This document shows positions 1 to 8,378 of a DNA stretch of 64,000 nt, in pieces. The notes below the pieces were generated by a model. The model searched no databases. It saw nothing but the letters and a program-made list of their open reading frames with translations, and had not been told where the DNA came from. Positions within the stretch are counted from its first letter, which is position 1. Each line of letters opens with the position of its first letter. Both the position numbers and the translations under genes were made by a program. The stretch covers positions 62,001-126,000 of the forward strand of contig JALEPL010000022.1 in NCBI GenBank assembly GCA_022766245.1, in the 5' to 3' direction. Source of the stretch: Lachnospiraceae bacterium. GTDB lineage: Bacteria > Bacillota > Clostridia > Lachnospirales > Lachnospiraceae.

Positions 1-439
1 GAGCCAGAATCTTCGCTGCGATGGCTCCGGCTGCTACACGTCCAATGGTCTCGCGACCGGAGGAACGTCCGCCGCCCCGATAGTCGCGAAAGCCGTATTT
101 GGCATCATAAGTATAGTCTGCATGCCCGGGACGATAGTAAGTGGCAATATCGCCATAATCTCTGGAACGCTGGTCTTCGTTAGCTATCATGAGTGAAATA
201 GGTGTTCCGGTGGTCTTTCCCTCGAAGGTTCCGGAAAGGATGCGCACTGAATCGCTTTCCTGCCGTTGGGTGGAGAAAGAGGACTGTCCGGGTCTGCGCC
301 GGTCTAAGTACTTTTGGATGTCTTCCTCGCAGAGGGGAAGCCCTGCGGGGCATCCGTCGATGACTACACCAATTCCTTTCCCGTGGGACTCGCCCCAGGT
401 CGTTATTTTAAATATATTTCCAATAGTTGATCCTGCCAT
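1..439 (-). CDS. aroC: Chorismate synthase, N-terminal part (runs off the left edge)
   Basis: Chorismate synthase makes chorismate from EPSP using reduced FMN, the last step of the common aromatic pathway in the cytoplasm. Read on the minus strand from the ATG at 439, about 146 codons are visible. The protein opens [20 protein letters not shown], and the family signature WGESHG lies at residues 15-20. YRPGHAD (near residue 106) and the Arg/Gly-rich stretch [14 protein letters not shown] (near residue 125) are FMN and phosphate binding motifs of the family. The start is supported by a strong GCAGGAGG ribosome binding site just upstream. The gene is divergent from tgt. The C-terminal half lies outside the window. 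Identity is secure. Confidence 0.96.
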   Translation of the reverse strand, partial: MAGSTIGNIFKITTWGESHGKGIGVVIDGCPAGLPLCEEDIQKYLDRRRPGQSSFSTQRQESDSVRILSGTFEGKTTGTPISLMIANEDQRSRDYGDIATYYRPGHADYTYDAKYGFRDYRGGGRSSGRETIGRVAAGAIAAKILA

Positions 440-486
440 GAGATACCTCCTGCAATATGAAAAAATTGTAACTACTAACCTCAACC

Positions 487-515
487 ATTATAAGAGATTA
501 TGCTTAAGGTTGCAA
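487..515 (-). promoter_or_regulatory. Probable aroC promoter, sharing its -35 with the tgt promoter
   Basis: On the minus strand, TTGCAA (515 to 510), 17 bases and a perfect TATAAT (492 to 487) form a sigma-A type promoter about 50 bases before the aroC start. TTGCAA is its own reverse complement and also fits as the -35 of the divergent tgt promoter. Motif match only. Confidence 0.6.
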
Positions 516-539
516 TCATTTGTTCATTTATGTTACACT
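510..539 (+). promoter_or_regulatory. Probable tgt promoter
   Basis: TTGCAA (510-515), an 18-base spacer and TACACT (534-539) lie about 70 bases upstream of tgt. The -10 is weaker than the one facing aroC. Motif match only. Confidence 0.45.
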
Positions 540-607
540 AAAAAACAGTGGTAACAAACTCACACCAATCCCAAAGGAGACATACAAAGTAAAAAGGAAA
601 GAGTATC

Positions 608-1768
608 ATGTATGAATTATTGAAACAGGAAGGAAATGCAAAGCGCGGGGTACTTCACACCGTGCATGGAGAGATACAGACTCCGGTGTTTATGAATGTG
701 GGAACTGTGGCGGCCATCAAGGGTGCTGTGTCCACGGAGGACTTAGAGCAGATTAAGACCCAGGTACAGTTATCCAACACCTATCATCTTCATGTGCGTC
801 CCGGAGATAAGCTCATCAAGGAACTTGGCGGACTGCATAAATTCATGGTATGGGACAAGCCTATTCTCACCGACTCCGGCGGATTCCAGGTGTTTTCCCT
901 GGCAGGTTTGCGCAAAATCAAAGAGGAGGGCGTGTACTTTCATTCCCATATTGATGGGGCAAAGATTTTTATGGGACCGGAGGAAAGTATGCAGATCCAG
1001 TCCAATCTGGGTTCCACCATTGCCATGGCCTTTGACGAGTGTCCAAGCAGTGTGGCGGAGCGCTCCTATGTGGAGGCTTCTGTGGCCAGAACCACCCGTT
1101 GGCTGGAACGGTGCAAACGGGAGATGGCCCGGCTGAATAGTCTGGAGGATACGGTGAATCCCCGTCAGATGCTGTTCGGTATCAACCAGGGAGCAATTTT
1201 TGCCGATATCCGCATCGATCATGCCAGGCAAATCAGTGAAATGGATTTGGATGGTTATGCCATCGGCGGTCTGGCTGTGGGTGAGACCCATGAGGAAATG
1301 TACCATATTATTGAGGAGACAGTGCCGTATCTGCCGAAACATAAGCCTACTTATCTGATGGGTGTGGGAACTCCGATCAATATTTTAGAGGCGGTAGAGC
1401 GTGGCGTGGACTTTTTCGACTGCGTGTACCCTTCCCGAAACGGAAGACATGGTCATGTTTACACCAATCAGGGAAAAAGGAATCTGTTTAACCAGCAGTA
1501 TGAGAAGGATATGCGTCCTATCGAGGAGGGATGTCAGTGTCCCGCCTGTCGCAGATACAGCAGAGCCTATATCCGTCATCTCTTAAAGGCAAAGGAGATG
1601 CTGGGCATGCGTCTTTGCGTGCTGCATAACCTGTATTTCTACAATACTATGATGGAGGAAATCCGGGATGCGCTGGATGAGGGGCGTTTCGCATCTTATA
1701 AAAAGGCTAAAATCGATGGGATGCAGCAGATTGACCGGGAAAAGCAGGAAAATCTAAAAAAAGCATAA
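608..1768 (+). CDS. tgt: tRNA-guanine transglycosylase (queuine tRNA-ribosyltransferase)
   Basis: Tgt swaps guanine-34 in the anticodon of GUN tRNAs (Asp, Asn, His, Tyr) for the queuine precursor preQ1. The product has 386 residues, the usual bacterial length. Visible motifs are the nucleophile segment ILTDSGGFQVFSL (Asp89), the substrate-pocket GGLAVGE, and the C-terminal zinc site CQCPACRRYSRAYIRHL (CxCxxC plus His). The ATG at 608 follows an AAGGAAAGAG-like ribosome binding site. It is followed by yajC, a frequent tgt neighbour. No queuosine synthesis genes are seen in the window. Identity is secure. Confidence 0.97.
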   Translation: MYELLKQEGNAKRGVLHTVHGEIQTPVFMNVGTVAAIKGAVSTEDLEQIKTQVQLSNTYHLHVRPGDKLIKELGGLHKFMVWDKPILTDSGGFQVFSLAGLRKIKEEGVYFHSHIDGAKIFMGPEESMQIQSNLGSTIAMAFDECPSSVAERSYVEASVARTTRWLERCKREMARLNSLEDTVNPRQMLFGINQGAIFADIRIDHARQISEMDLDGYAIGGLAVGETHEEMYHIIEETVPYLPKHKPTYLMGVGTPINILEAVERGVDFFDCVYPSRNGRHGHVYTNQGKRNLFNQQYEKDMRPIEEGCQCPACRRYSRAYIRHLLKAKEMLGMRLCVLHNLYFYNTMMEEIRDALDEGRFASYKKAKIDGMQQIDREKQENLKKA

Positions 1769-1773
1769 AGTGC

Positions 1774-1802
1774 TTGCCCCTTACAATTTTTTCGTGTAGA
1801 AT
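1774..1802 (+). promoter_or_regulatory. Possible yajC promoter
   Basis: TTGCCC (1774-1779), 17 bases and TAGAAT (1797-1802) make a plausible sigma-A promoter just after the tgt stop. A transcript from here would carry the small inverted repeat at 1816-1867 in its leader. Motif match only. Confidence 0.4.
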
Positions 1803-1815
1803 AGGTGAAGTGATT

Positions 1816-1867
1816 GTAACTGTTCAGAACAGGCCGAATCGTATCTGTGAAGGTACTGAACAGATAC
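1816..1867. repeat. Short copy of dispersed inverted-repeat family 1
   Basis: This 52-bp copy begins GTAACTGTTCAGAAC and ends GTACTGAACAGATAC. It contains only the two outer ends found in the long copies at 22621-22812 and 27548-27732, joined directly, so it looks like an internal-deletion derivative. It lies in the yajC leader. Confidence 0.75.
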
Positions 1868-1924
1868 AAGTGATTAATTTTACCGTGTTTTACACGGTGA
1901 TGAGAAAGTTCAGGAGGAAATGAA

Positions 1925-2260
1925 ATGTCTGTTTTATTAAATGAAGCGGCGGGAACAGCTACAGGTGGAATGCTTGGAATGATTATCTGGATTGTAGTTT
2001 TGTTTGGTGTGATGTATTTCTTTATGATTCGTCCCCAGCAGAAGGAAACCAAGAAGAAGGAAGCCATGATGGCAGATGTGGCAGTGGGAGATACTGTTTT
2101 AACTACCAGTGGATTTTACGGAATCATCATTGATGTGGCAGAGGACACTGTTATCGTAGAGTTCGGAAATAACCGTAATTGCCGTATTCCCATGCAGAAG
2201 GCAGCAATCTCTGCAATAGAGAAGCCGGAAGATGCCGCAAAGTCTGAAGAGAAGAAATAA
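1925..2260 (+). CDS. yajC: Preprotein translocase accessory subunit YajC
   Basis: YajC is a small single-pass membrane protein that associates with SecDF/YidC and the Sec translocase. The 111-residue product has a short N-terminus, one membrane segment at about residues 16-34, then the typical RPQQKETKKKE basic turn and a soluble domain with GDTVLTTSGFYG and GNNRNCRIP-like motifs. The ATG follows a GGAGGAAATGAA ribosome binding site. secD and secF do not follow, so the gene is separated from its classical partners, as is common in clostridia. It ends at a good terminator. Confidence 0.93.
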   Translation: MSVLLNEAAGTATGGMLGMIIWIVVLFGVMYFFMIRPQQKETKKKEAMMADVAVGDTVLTTSGFYGIIIDVAEDTVIVEFGNNRNCRIPMQKAAISAIEKPEDAAKSEEKK

Positions 2261-2274
2261 TATTAGCAGAAAAG

Positions 2275-2312
2275 AATCTGTTCATCCATGAGATGGACAG
2301 ATTTTTTGTTTT
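2275..2312 (+). terminator. Rho-independent terminator after yajC
   Basis: AATCTGTTCATC and GATGGACAGATT form a 12-bp stem with one G-U pair and a 5-base loop, followed directly by a T-rich run (TTTTGTTTT). Confidence 0.88.
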
Positions 2313-2363
2313 GGGACATTTTGTTGCCATGCTTTGCGGTAGGACTGAACTGTCAGAAAAATG

Positions 2364-2392
2364 TTGAAATATTAGGATAAATGCTATATGAT
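2364..2392 (+). promoter_or_regulatory. Probable leuB promoter
   Basis: TTGAAA (2364-2369), exactly 17 bases, then TATGAT (2387-2392), about 60 bases before leuB. No T-box or leader peptide for branched-chain amino acids was found between this promoter and leuB. Confidence 0.55.
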
Positions 2393-2450
2393 ATAGATTA
2401 ATGGGCTTGCTATGCCTATATTTAGATAGTGAAAATACTGAAGGGAAAGG

Positions 2451-3563
2451 ATGAAAAGTTCCATGAAGTACAATGTTGGAGTGATTGCCGGTGACGGAAT
2501 CGGACCTGAGATCGTCGCAGAGGCAAGAAAAGTGTTAAATGCAGTGGGAGAGAAGTATGGTCATACTTTTTCCTATGATGAGATTTTGATGGGAGGCTGT
2601 TCCATCGATGCCACCGGCGTTCCTCTTACGGATGACGCCATTGCCCATGCTAAGGCAGCGGATGCTGTGCTGATGGGGTCGATTGGAGGAAATACAGCGA
2701 CATCTCCCTGGTATAAATTAGAGCCTTCGCTTCGCCCGGAGGCAGGACTGTTGAAACTGAGAAAATCCTTAAATCTTTTTGCAAACCTGAGACCGGCATA
2801 CCTGTATGAAGAACTGAAGGATGCCTGTCCCCTGAGAGATGATATTATCGGTGATGGATTTGACATGATGATTATGCGTGAGCTTACCGGCGGACTTTAT
2901 TTTGGTGAGAGAAAGACCGAAGAAGTGGATGGTGTACTGACTGCTACCGATATGCTGACTTACAATGAGGAGGAAATCCGCCGTATTGCAAAGCGCGGAT
3001 TCGATATTGCCATGAAGCGTAGGAAGAAAGTCACCAGCGTGGATAAGGCAAATGTGCTGGATTCTTCCCGCTTATGGAGAAAAGTGGTAGAGGAAGTGGC
3101 AAAGGATTATCCGGAAGTGTCCTATGAGCATATGCTGGTTGATAATTGCGCGATGCAGTTAGTAAAAGATCCGAAGCAGTTTGATGTGATTCTTACCGAG
3201 AATATGTTTGGTGATATTTTATCAGATGAGGCCAGCATGGTGACCGGTTCCATCGGAATGTTGTCTTCTGCCAGCCTGAACGATACCAAGTTTGGACTTT
3301 ATGAGCCCAGTGGCGGTTCTGCACCGGATATTGCGGGAAAGGGAATTGCAAATCCCATTGCTACGATCCTCAGTGCAGCCATGATGCTCCGTTACTCCTT
3401 TGATTTAGATACTGAGGCTGAAGCCATTGAGGCTTCCGTGAAAAAAGTATTAAAAGCGGGATACCGAACCATCGATATCATGCCTTCCGAGGATGATAAG
3501 AAGGCAGGTGTTACTCAGGTGGGCACCGCACAGATGGGTGATTTGATCGTCGCAAACCTGTAA
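2451..3563 (+). CDS. leuB: 3-isopropylmalate dehydrogenase
   Basis: LeuB oxidises and decarboxylates 3-isopropylmalate with NAD in leucine synthesis. The 370-residue product shows GDGIGPEI (14-21), the substrate Arg region around [13 protein letters not shown], the metal-binding [15 protein letters not shown], and the nucleotide-binding [14 protein letters not shown]. The start is ambiguous: ATG 2451 has AAGGG five bases upstream, whereas ATG 2463 (MKYNVG...) sits 12 bases after AAAGG and matches the usual N-terminus better. leuA, leuC and leuD are not in the window. The gene precedes ilvD-ilvB, giving a partial branched-chain cluster interrupted by an inverted-repeat element. Confidence 0.96.
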   Translation: MKSSMKYNVGVIAGDGIGPEIVAEARKVLNAVGEKYGHTFSYDEILMGGCSIDATGVPLTDDAIAHAKAADAVLMGSIGGNTATSPWYKLEPSLRPEAGLLKLRKSLNLFANLRPAYLYEELKDACPLRDDIIGDGFDMMIMRELTGGLYFGERKTEEVDGVLTATDMLTYNEEEIRRIAKRGFDIAMKRRKKVTSVDKANVLDSSRLWRKVVEEVAKDYPEVSYEHMLVDNCAMQLVKDPKQFDVILTENMFGDILSDEASMVTGSIGMLSSASLNDTKFGLYEPSGGSAPDIAGKGIANPIATILSAAMMLRYSFDLDTEAEAIEASVKKVLKAGYRTIDIMPSEDDKKAGVTQVGTAQMGDLIVANL

Positions 3564-3709
3564 AAGTTCAGAGCCAAGGCAATTTTCCAAACATAGCGAA
3601 TCATGCTTGCATGAATGAAGCTATGTTTGAAAATTTCTTTGGCGAGAGCCAAACATGAGCAAAAGGAAAGCAGCGAAGCTGCGATTTTGCGAATGGGCTC
3701 TGAACTTTT
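3562..3709. repeat. Family 1 inverted-repeat element abutting the leuB stop codon
   Basis: Perfect 14-bp terminal inverted repeats, AAAAGTTCAGAGCC (3562-3575) and GGCTCTGAACTTTT (3696-3709), bound a 148-bp element. Its left end overlaps the leuB TAA. The inside, read in reverse, matches the copy at 43792-43880 (CCATTCGCAAAATCGC, then TTTTTGCTCATG, then GCCAAAGAAATTTTCAAA). A 28-bp internal piece starting ACATAGCGAATCATGC at 3591 is repeated directly at 3729. Confidence 0.85.
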
Positions 3710-3811
3710 ACAGATTAGGTAAATTAAAACATAGCGAATCATGCTTGCATGAATGATAAAATATAGGAAAGGAAGTAACTGTAAAATACAAAGCAGTTAC
3801 AACATAGAATG

Positions 3812-5485
3812 ATGAAGAGTGATAATGTGAAATGCGGAATGCAACAGGCACCGCATCGTAGTCTTTTTAATGCACTGGGTTTTACCGAGGAAGAACTGAA
3901 AAAACCTCTGGTAGGTATTGTCAGCTCCTACAATGAGATCGTGCCCGGTCATATGAATCTGGACAAAATTGTAAATGCTGTAAAGATGGGCGTAGCTGAA
4001 GCCGGTGGAGTGCCGGTGGTATTCCCAGCCATAGCAGTATGTGATGGTATCGCAATGGGGCATGTGGGAATGAAGTATTCCCTGGTGACCAGAGACTTGA
4101 TTGCAGACTCTACAGAGTGTATGGCAACGGCACATCAGTTTGATGCGCTGGTTATGGTTCCGAACTGTGATAAAAACGTTCCCGGACTTCTGATGGCAGC
4201 AGCCCGTGTGAACGTTCCTACTGTATTTGTATCCGGCGGTCCCATGCTGGCTGGTCGTGTGAAGGGACAGAAGAGAAGTCTTTCCTCCATGTTTGAAGCG
4301 GTAGGTTCTTATGAGGCAGGAACCATGACCGAGGAGGATGTAAAGGAATACGAGGAGAAGGTATGTCCTACCTGTGGCTCCTGCTCCGGCATGTACACCG
4401 CAAACTCCATGAACTGTCTGACCGAGGCACTTGGTATGGGGCTTCGCGGAAATGGTACGATTCCTGCTGTATATTCTGAGAGGATTAAGCTTGCAAAGCA
4501 TGCAGGTATGGCTGTTATGGAGATGTATCGGAAGAATATCCGCCCGAGAGATATCATGACAAAGGAGGCAATCATCAATGCATTGACTGTAGATATGGCA
4601 TTGGGATGCTCCACCAACAGTATGCTGCATCTGCCGGCGATTGCCCATGAGATTGGATTTGATTTTGATATTGCTTATGCAAACCCCATCAGCGAGAAGA
4701 CCCCGAATCTGTGCCATCTGGCACCGGCAGGTCCTACTTATATGGAGGATCTCAACGAGGCCGGTGGTGTTTACGCAGTAATGAAGGAACTGGCTGATAT
4801 CGGCTTGTTAAATACAGACTGTATGACTGTAACCGGAAAGACAGTGGGAGAAAATATTAAGGATGCGGTAAATAAAAATCCGGAGGTTATCCGTCCCGTC
4901 GACAATCCATATACGAAGACCGGTGGTCTTGCTGTATTAAAGGGAAATCTTGCTCCGGACGGATCTGTAGTAAAACGTTCAGCCGTTGTGGATGAGATGC
5001 TGGTACACGAAGGACCGGCCAGAGTATTTGATTGCGAAGAAGATGCGATTGCAGCTATCAAAGGTGGCAAAATTGTTGCCGGCGATGTGGTTGTGATCCG
5101 TTACGAAGGACCGAAGGGTGGTCCTGGAATGAGAGAGATGTTAAATCCTACTTCTGCTATCGTGGGTATGGGATTGGGCTCATCCGTTGCATTGATCACA
5201 GACGGACGTTTCTCCGGCGCCAGCCGCGGAGCTTCCATCGGTCATGTTTCTCCTGAGGCAGCCGTAGGCGGTCCCATTGCTTTGGTGGAAGAAGGAGATA
5301 TTATTAAGATCAATATTCCGGAACTGCGGTTAGAGCTGGATGTATCGGATGAAGAGTTGGCTGCAAGAAAGGCAAAATGGCAGCCAAGAGAGCCGAAGGT
5401 GACAGAGGGATATCTGAAGCGCTATGCATCTCTTGTTACCTCAGGAAACAGAGGCGCAATCTTAGAATTGCCAAAGGAATCATAA
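3812..5485 (+). CDS. ilvD: Dihydroxy-acid dehydratase
   Basis: IlvD dehydrates 2,3-dihydroxy acids to 2-keto acids in valine, isoleucine and leucine synthesis, using an iron-sulfur cluster. The 557-residue product carries the cluster-ligand region PNCDKNVPG (Cys119) and the signature [16 protein letters not shown] (around 185-200), plus [19 protein letters not shown] near the C-terminus. I chose the second of two adjacent ATGs (3809, 3812) because the family N-terminus is MKSDN. No clear ribosome binding site precedes it; the nearest purine-rich run (AGGAAAGGAAG) is about 40 bases upstream. ilvB follows 22 bases downstream. Confidence 0.96.
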   Translation: MKSDNVKCGMQQAPHRSLFNALGFTEEELKKPLVGIVSSYNEIVPGHMNLDKIVNAVKMGVAEAGGVPVVFPAIAVCDGIAMGHVGMKYSLVTRDLIADSTECMATAHQFDALVMVPNCDKNVPGLLMAAARVNVPTVFVSGGPMLAGRVKGQKRSLSSMFEAVGSYEAGTMTEEDVKEYEEKVCPTCGSCSGMYTANSMNCLTEALGMGLRGNGTIPAVYSERIKLAKHAGMAVMEMYRKNIRPRDIMTKEAIINALTVDMALGCSTNSMLHLPAIAHEIGFDFDIAYANPISEKTPNLCHLAPAGPTYMEDLNEAGGVYAVMKELADIGLLNTDCMTVTGKTVGENIKDAVNKNPEVIRPVDNPYTKTGGLAVLKGNLAPDGSVVKRSAVVDEMLVHEGPARVFDCEEDAIAAIKGGKIVAGDVVVIRYEGPKGGPGMREMLNPTSAIVGMGLGSSVALITDGRFSGASRGASIGHVSPEAAVGGPIALVEEGDIIKINIPELRLELDVSDEELAARKAKWQPREPKVTEGYLKRYASLVTSGNRGAILELPKES

Positions 5486-5507
5486 AAAGGGAAGCGAGGG
5501 GAAATCG

Positions 5508-7187
5508 ATGCTTTTAACAGGAGCACAGATTGTAATCGAATGTCTGAAGGAACAGGGCGTGGATACCGTATTCGGCTATCCGGGCGGAGCAATCTTAAAT
5601 GTTTACGATGAATTATATAAGCACAGGGATGAAATCAAGCACGTGCTGACATCGCATGAGCAGGGCGCATCCCATGCGGCAGACGGATATGCACGCAGCA
5701 CCGGAAAAGTGGGCGTGTGTCTGGCTACCAGCGGACCGGGTGCTACGAATCTGGTTACCGGTATCGCCACTGCATATATGGATTCCGTTCCCATGGTGGC
5801 GATCACCTGTAACGTTACGGTTCCACTTTTAGGAAAGGATAGTTTCCAGGAAATCGATATTAAGGGAATCACACTTCCTATCACGAAACATAACTTTATC
5901 GTAAAGGATGTGAAGGAGCTGGCAGAAGTGATGCGCCGTGCCTTCCGCATTGCCCAGAAGGGTCGCCCCGGTCCGGTTCTTGTGGATATCACCAAGGATG
6001 CTACTGCGAACAAGGCTGAGTACGAGAAGGCGGATATCGAACCCATTGGCAGACAGGAAGACAGTATTACTGAGGAGAGTCTTGCCACTGCTGCTGAGAT
6101 GATTCGTCAGGCGAAAAAGCCATACATATTCGTGGGTGGAGGTGCAGTAATCTCCGGCGCATCAGAGGAAGTAACGGAACTGGCTGAGAAGATGGATGCA
6201 CCGGTGTGCGATACACTCATGGGAAAAGGAGCGTTCCCCGGAACGGATGCAAAATATACCGGTATGCTGGGTATGCATGGAACGAAGACCTCTAACCTGG
6301 GTGTCAGCGAATGTGATCTGCTGGTGGCTGTTGGTGTTCGTTTTTCCGATCGTGTATTGGGAAATGCAGCGAAGTTTGCATCTAATGCGAAGATTTTGCA
6401 GCTGGATATCGATCCGGCAGAGATTAACAAAAATATTGTGGTGGATGCCAGTGTCATTGGCGACATCAAGTCTATTTTACAGAGACTGAATCCGATGCTG
6501 GAGAAACAGGAGCATCCGGAGTGGATGGCACACATCAGAGAGTATCAGGAAAAATATCCGATGAAATATCCTGAGGCTGGTCTCAGCGGGCCATTTGTCA
6601 TTGAGGAGATTTACCGTCAGACCAAGGGAGATGCTATTATGGTGACAGAGGTAGGACAGCATCAGATGTGGGCAGCCCAGTATTATAAATACAGCAAGCC
6701 CCGTACCTTGCTTACTTCTGGAGGCTTGGGAACCATGGGTTATGGTTTGGGTGCGGCCATCGGAGCGAAGACAGCAAACCCGGATCAAGTAGTTGTAAAT
6801 ATTGCAGGAGACGGATGCTTCCGTATGAATATGAATGAGGTTGCTACCGCTGCCAGAGAGAAGCTTCCGTTGATTGAGGTGATTGTAAATAACCATGTAC
6901 TTGGTATGGTTCGTCAATGGCAGGATCTCTTCTACGAGCAGCGTTATTCTGCTACGGTATTAGATGACGGAGTGGATTTCGTGAAGCTGGCAGAGGCTAT
7001 GGGTGCGGACGGATATCGTGCCACCAACAGAGAAGAGTTTGCTGAGATTTTTACCAAGGCATTACAGAATACAGATAAGCCGGTGGTAATCGACTGTATC
7101 ATTGACAGTGATGATAAGGTATGGCCTATGGTGGCACCGGGAGCTGCAATCTCTGAAGTATTTACAGCGGAAGACCTGAGCAAGTAA
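5508..7187 (+). CDS. ilvB: Acetolactate synthase, catalytic (large) subunit
   Basis: A thiamine-diphosphate and FAD dependent enzyme that condenses pyruvate (or pyruvate with 2-ketobutyrate) at the entry of branched-chain amino acid synthesis. The 559 residues contain FGYPGGAILNVYDEL, the catalytic Glu in SHEQGASHAADGYA (Glu51), and the ThDP-binding GDGCFRMNMNEVATA through VNNH. The FAD-type middle domain and IlvB-like ends mark it as the anabolic type rather than AlsS. The ribosome binding site is GAAGCGAGGGGAAA. It is co-oriented with ilvD. The regulatory subunit gene ilvN/ilvH does not follow and is not in this window. Confidence 0.95.
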   Translation: MLLTGAQIVIECLKEQGVDTVFGYPGGAILNVYDELYKHRDEIKHVLTSHEQGASHAADGYARSTGKVGVCLATSGPGATNLVTGIATAYMDSVPMVAITCNVTVPLLGKDSFQEIDIKGITLPITKHNFIVKDVKELAEVMRRAFRIAQKGRPGPVLVDITKDATANKAEYEKADIEPIGRQEDSITEESLATAAEMIRQAKKPYIFVGGGAVISGASEEVTELAEKMDAPVCDTLMGKGAFPGTDAKYTGMLGMHGTKTSNLGVSECDLLVAVGVRFSDRVLGNAAKFASNAKILQLDIDPAEINKNIVVDASVIGDIKSILQRLNPMLEKQEHPEWMAHIREYQEKYPMKYPEAGLSGPFVIEEIYRQTKGDAIMVTEVGQHQMWAAQYYKYSKPRTLLTSGGLGTMGYGLGAAIGAKTANPDQVVVNIAGDGCFRMNMNEVATAAREKLPLIEVIVNNHVLGMVRQWQDLFYEQRYSATVLDDGVDFVKLAEAMGADGYRATNREEFAEIFTKALQNTDKPVVIDCIIDSDDKVWPMVAPGAAISEVFTAEDLSK

Positions 7188-7207
7188 ATGTAAGCCCTTT
7201 GTATTTT

Positions 7208-7260
7208 TGTGTGTTTCCAAATGTGCAAATTCATTCGGATACACATTTGAAAAAAGGGAG
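7208..7260. repeat. Family 3 hairpin element, copy 1
   Basis: TGTGTTTCCAAATG pairs with CATTCGGATACACA around a short loop, followed by TTTGAAAAAAGGGAG. A sister copy lies at 32189-32242 and keeps pairing despite base changes. It separates ilvB from serC and might act as a weak terminator. Confidence 0.7.
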
Positions 7261-7295
7261 TAAATAATAATATTCATTTTTGAGGAGGAAGTAAA

Positions 7296-8378
7296 ATGAG
7301 CAGAGTGTATAATTTTTCTGCAGGACCGGCTGTACTGCCGGAAGAGGTATTAAAGGAAGCCGCAGATGAGATGTTGGATTACAAAGGAACTGGTATGTCT
7401 GTTATGGAGATGAGTCATCGTTCCAAAGCATATGACACCATCATCAAAGAGGCAGAGGCTGATTTGCGTGAACTGATGAACATTCCGGATAACTATAAGG
7501 TGCTTTTTTTACAGGGTGGAGCATCCCAGCAGTTCGCCATGATTCCTATGAATCTGATGAAGAATAAAAAGGCAGCTTACATCGTAACCGGACAGTGGGC
7601 AAAGAAAGCATACCAGGAAGCAAAGATTTATGGTGATGCTGTTGAGGTGGCATCATCTGCAGATAAGACATTCTCTTACATTCCGGATTGCTCAGACCTG
7701 GATATCCCTGAGGATGCAGATTATGTATATATCTGCGAGAACAACACGATTTATGGAACCAAGTTCAAGGAGCTGCCCAATACAAAGGGACACACTTTGG
7801 TAGCAGATGTTTCATCCTGCTTCTTATCTGAGCCGGTAGATGTGACAAAATACGGTGTCATCTACGGCGGCGTACAGAAGAATGTAGGTCCTGCCGGCGT
7901 GGTTATCGTAATCATTCGTGAGGATTTGATTACAGAGGATACCTTACCGGGAACTCCTACCATGTTAAAATACAAGACCCATGCAGATGCTGATTCTCTG
8001 TACAATACTCCGCCTGCATATGGTATTTACATCTGTGGAAAAGTATTCAAGTGGCTGAAGAAGATGGGTGGTCTTTCCGTAATGAAGGAGCGCAACGAGG
8101 AGAAGGCAAAGATTCTTTATGATTTCCTGGATCAGAGTAAACTCTTTAAGGGAACCGTAGTGCCGAAGGATCGTTCCCTGATGAATGTTCCTTTCGTGAC
8201 AGGCGACGAAGAATTGGATGCAAAATTCGTAAAGGAAGCCACTGCTGCGGGATTTGTGAACCTGAAGGGACACAGAACCGTAGGTGGTATGCGTGCCAGC
8301 ATCTACAATGCAATGCCGAAGGAAGGCGTTGAGAAATTAGTCGAATTTATGAAGAAGTTTGAGGAGGAGAATGCATAA
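7296..8378 (+). CDS. serC: Phosphoserine aminotransferase
   Basis: SerC is a class V PLP enzyme that converts 3-phosphohydroxypyruvate and glutamate to phosphoserine. The 360-residue product begins RVYNFSAGPAVLPEEVL, typical of the family. LQGGASQQFAMIP is the phosphate-binding region and the PLP lysine is Lys195 in YGGVQKNVGPAG. The ribosome binding site is TGAGGAGGAAG. Its stop codon overlaps the serA start by one base (TAATG), so the two are translationally coupled. The downstream DUF1015 gene completes a conserved clostridial serine cluster. Confidence 0.97.
   Translation: MSRVYNFSAGPAVLPEEVLKEAADEMLDYKGTGMSVMEMSHRSKAYDTIIKEAEADLRELMNIPDNYKVLFLQGGASQQFAMIPMNLMKNKKAAYIVTGQWAKKAYQEAKIYGDAVEVASSADKTFSYIPDCSDLDIPEDADYVYICENNTIYGTKFKELPNTKGHTLVADVSSCFLSEPVDVTKYGVIYGGVQKNVGPAGVVIVIIREDLITEDTLPGTPTMLKYKTHADADSLYNTPPAYGIYICGKVFKWLKKMGGLSVMKERNEEKAKILYDFLDQSKLFKGTVVPKDRSLMNVPFVTGDEELDAKFVKEATAAGFVNLKGHRTVGGMRASIYNAMPKEGVEKLVEFMKKFEEENA

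Noticed and set aside
189-554. A 121-codon plus-strand reading frame
   Set aside because: It is antisense to the start of aroC, whose minus-strand product matches chorismate synthase.
2313-2450. T-box or leader peptide for branched-chain genes upstream of leuB
   Set aside because: There is no T-box sequence, no Leu/Ile/Val-rich short frame and no terminator after the promoter.
3797-4717. A 306-codon minus-strand frame within ilvD
   Set aside because: Composition is odd (His, Cys, Tyr rich), no family is recognised, and ilvD is certain on the other strand.
7188-7295. Gene for the acetolactate synthase small subunit after ilvB
   Set aside because: The gap is only 108 bases and holds a hairpin element; no ACT-domain gene is present in the window.
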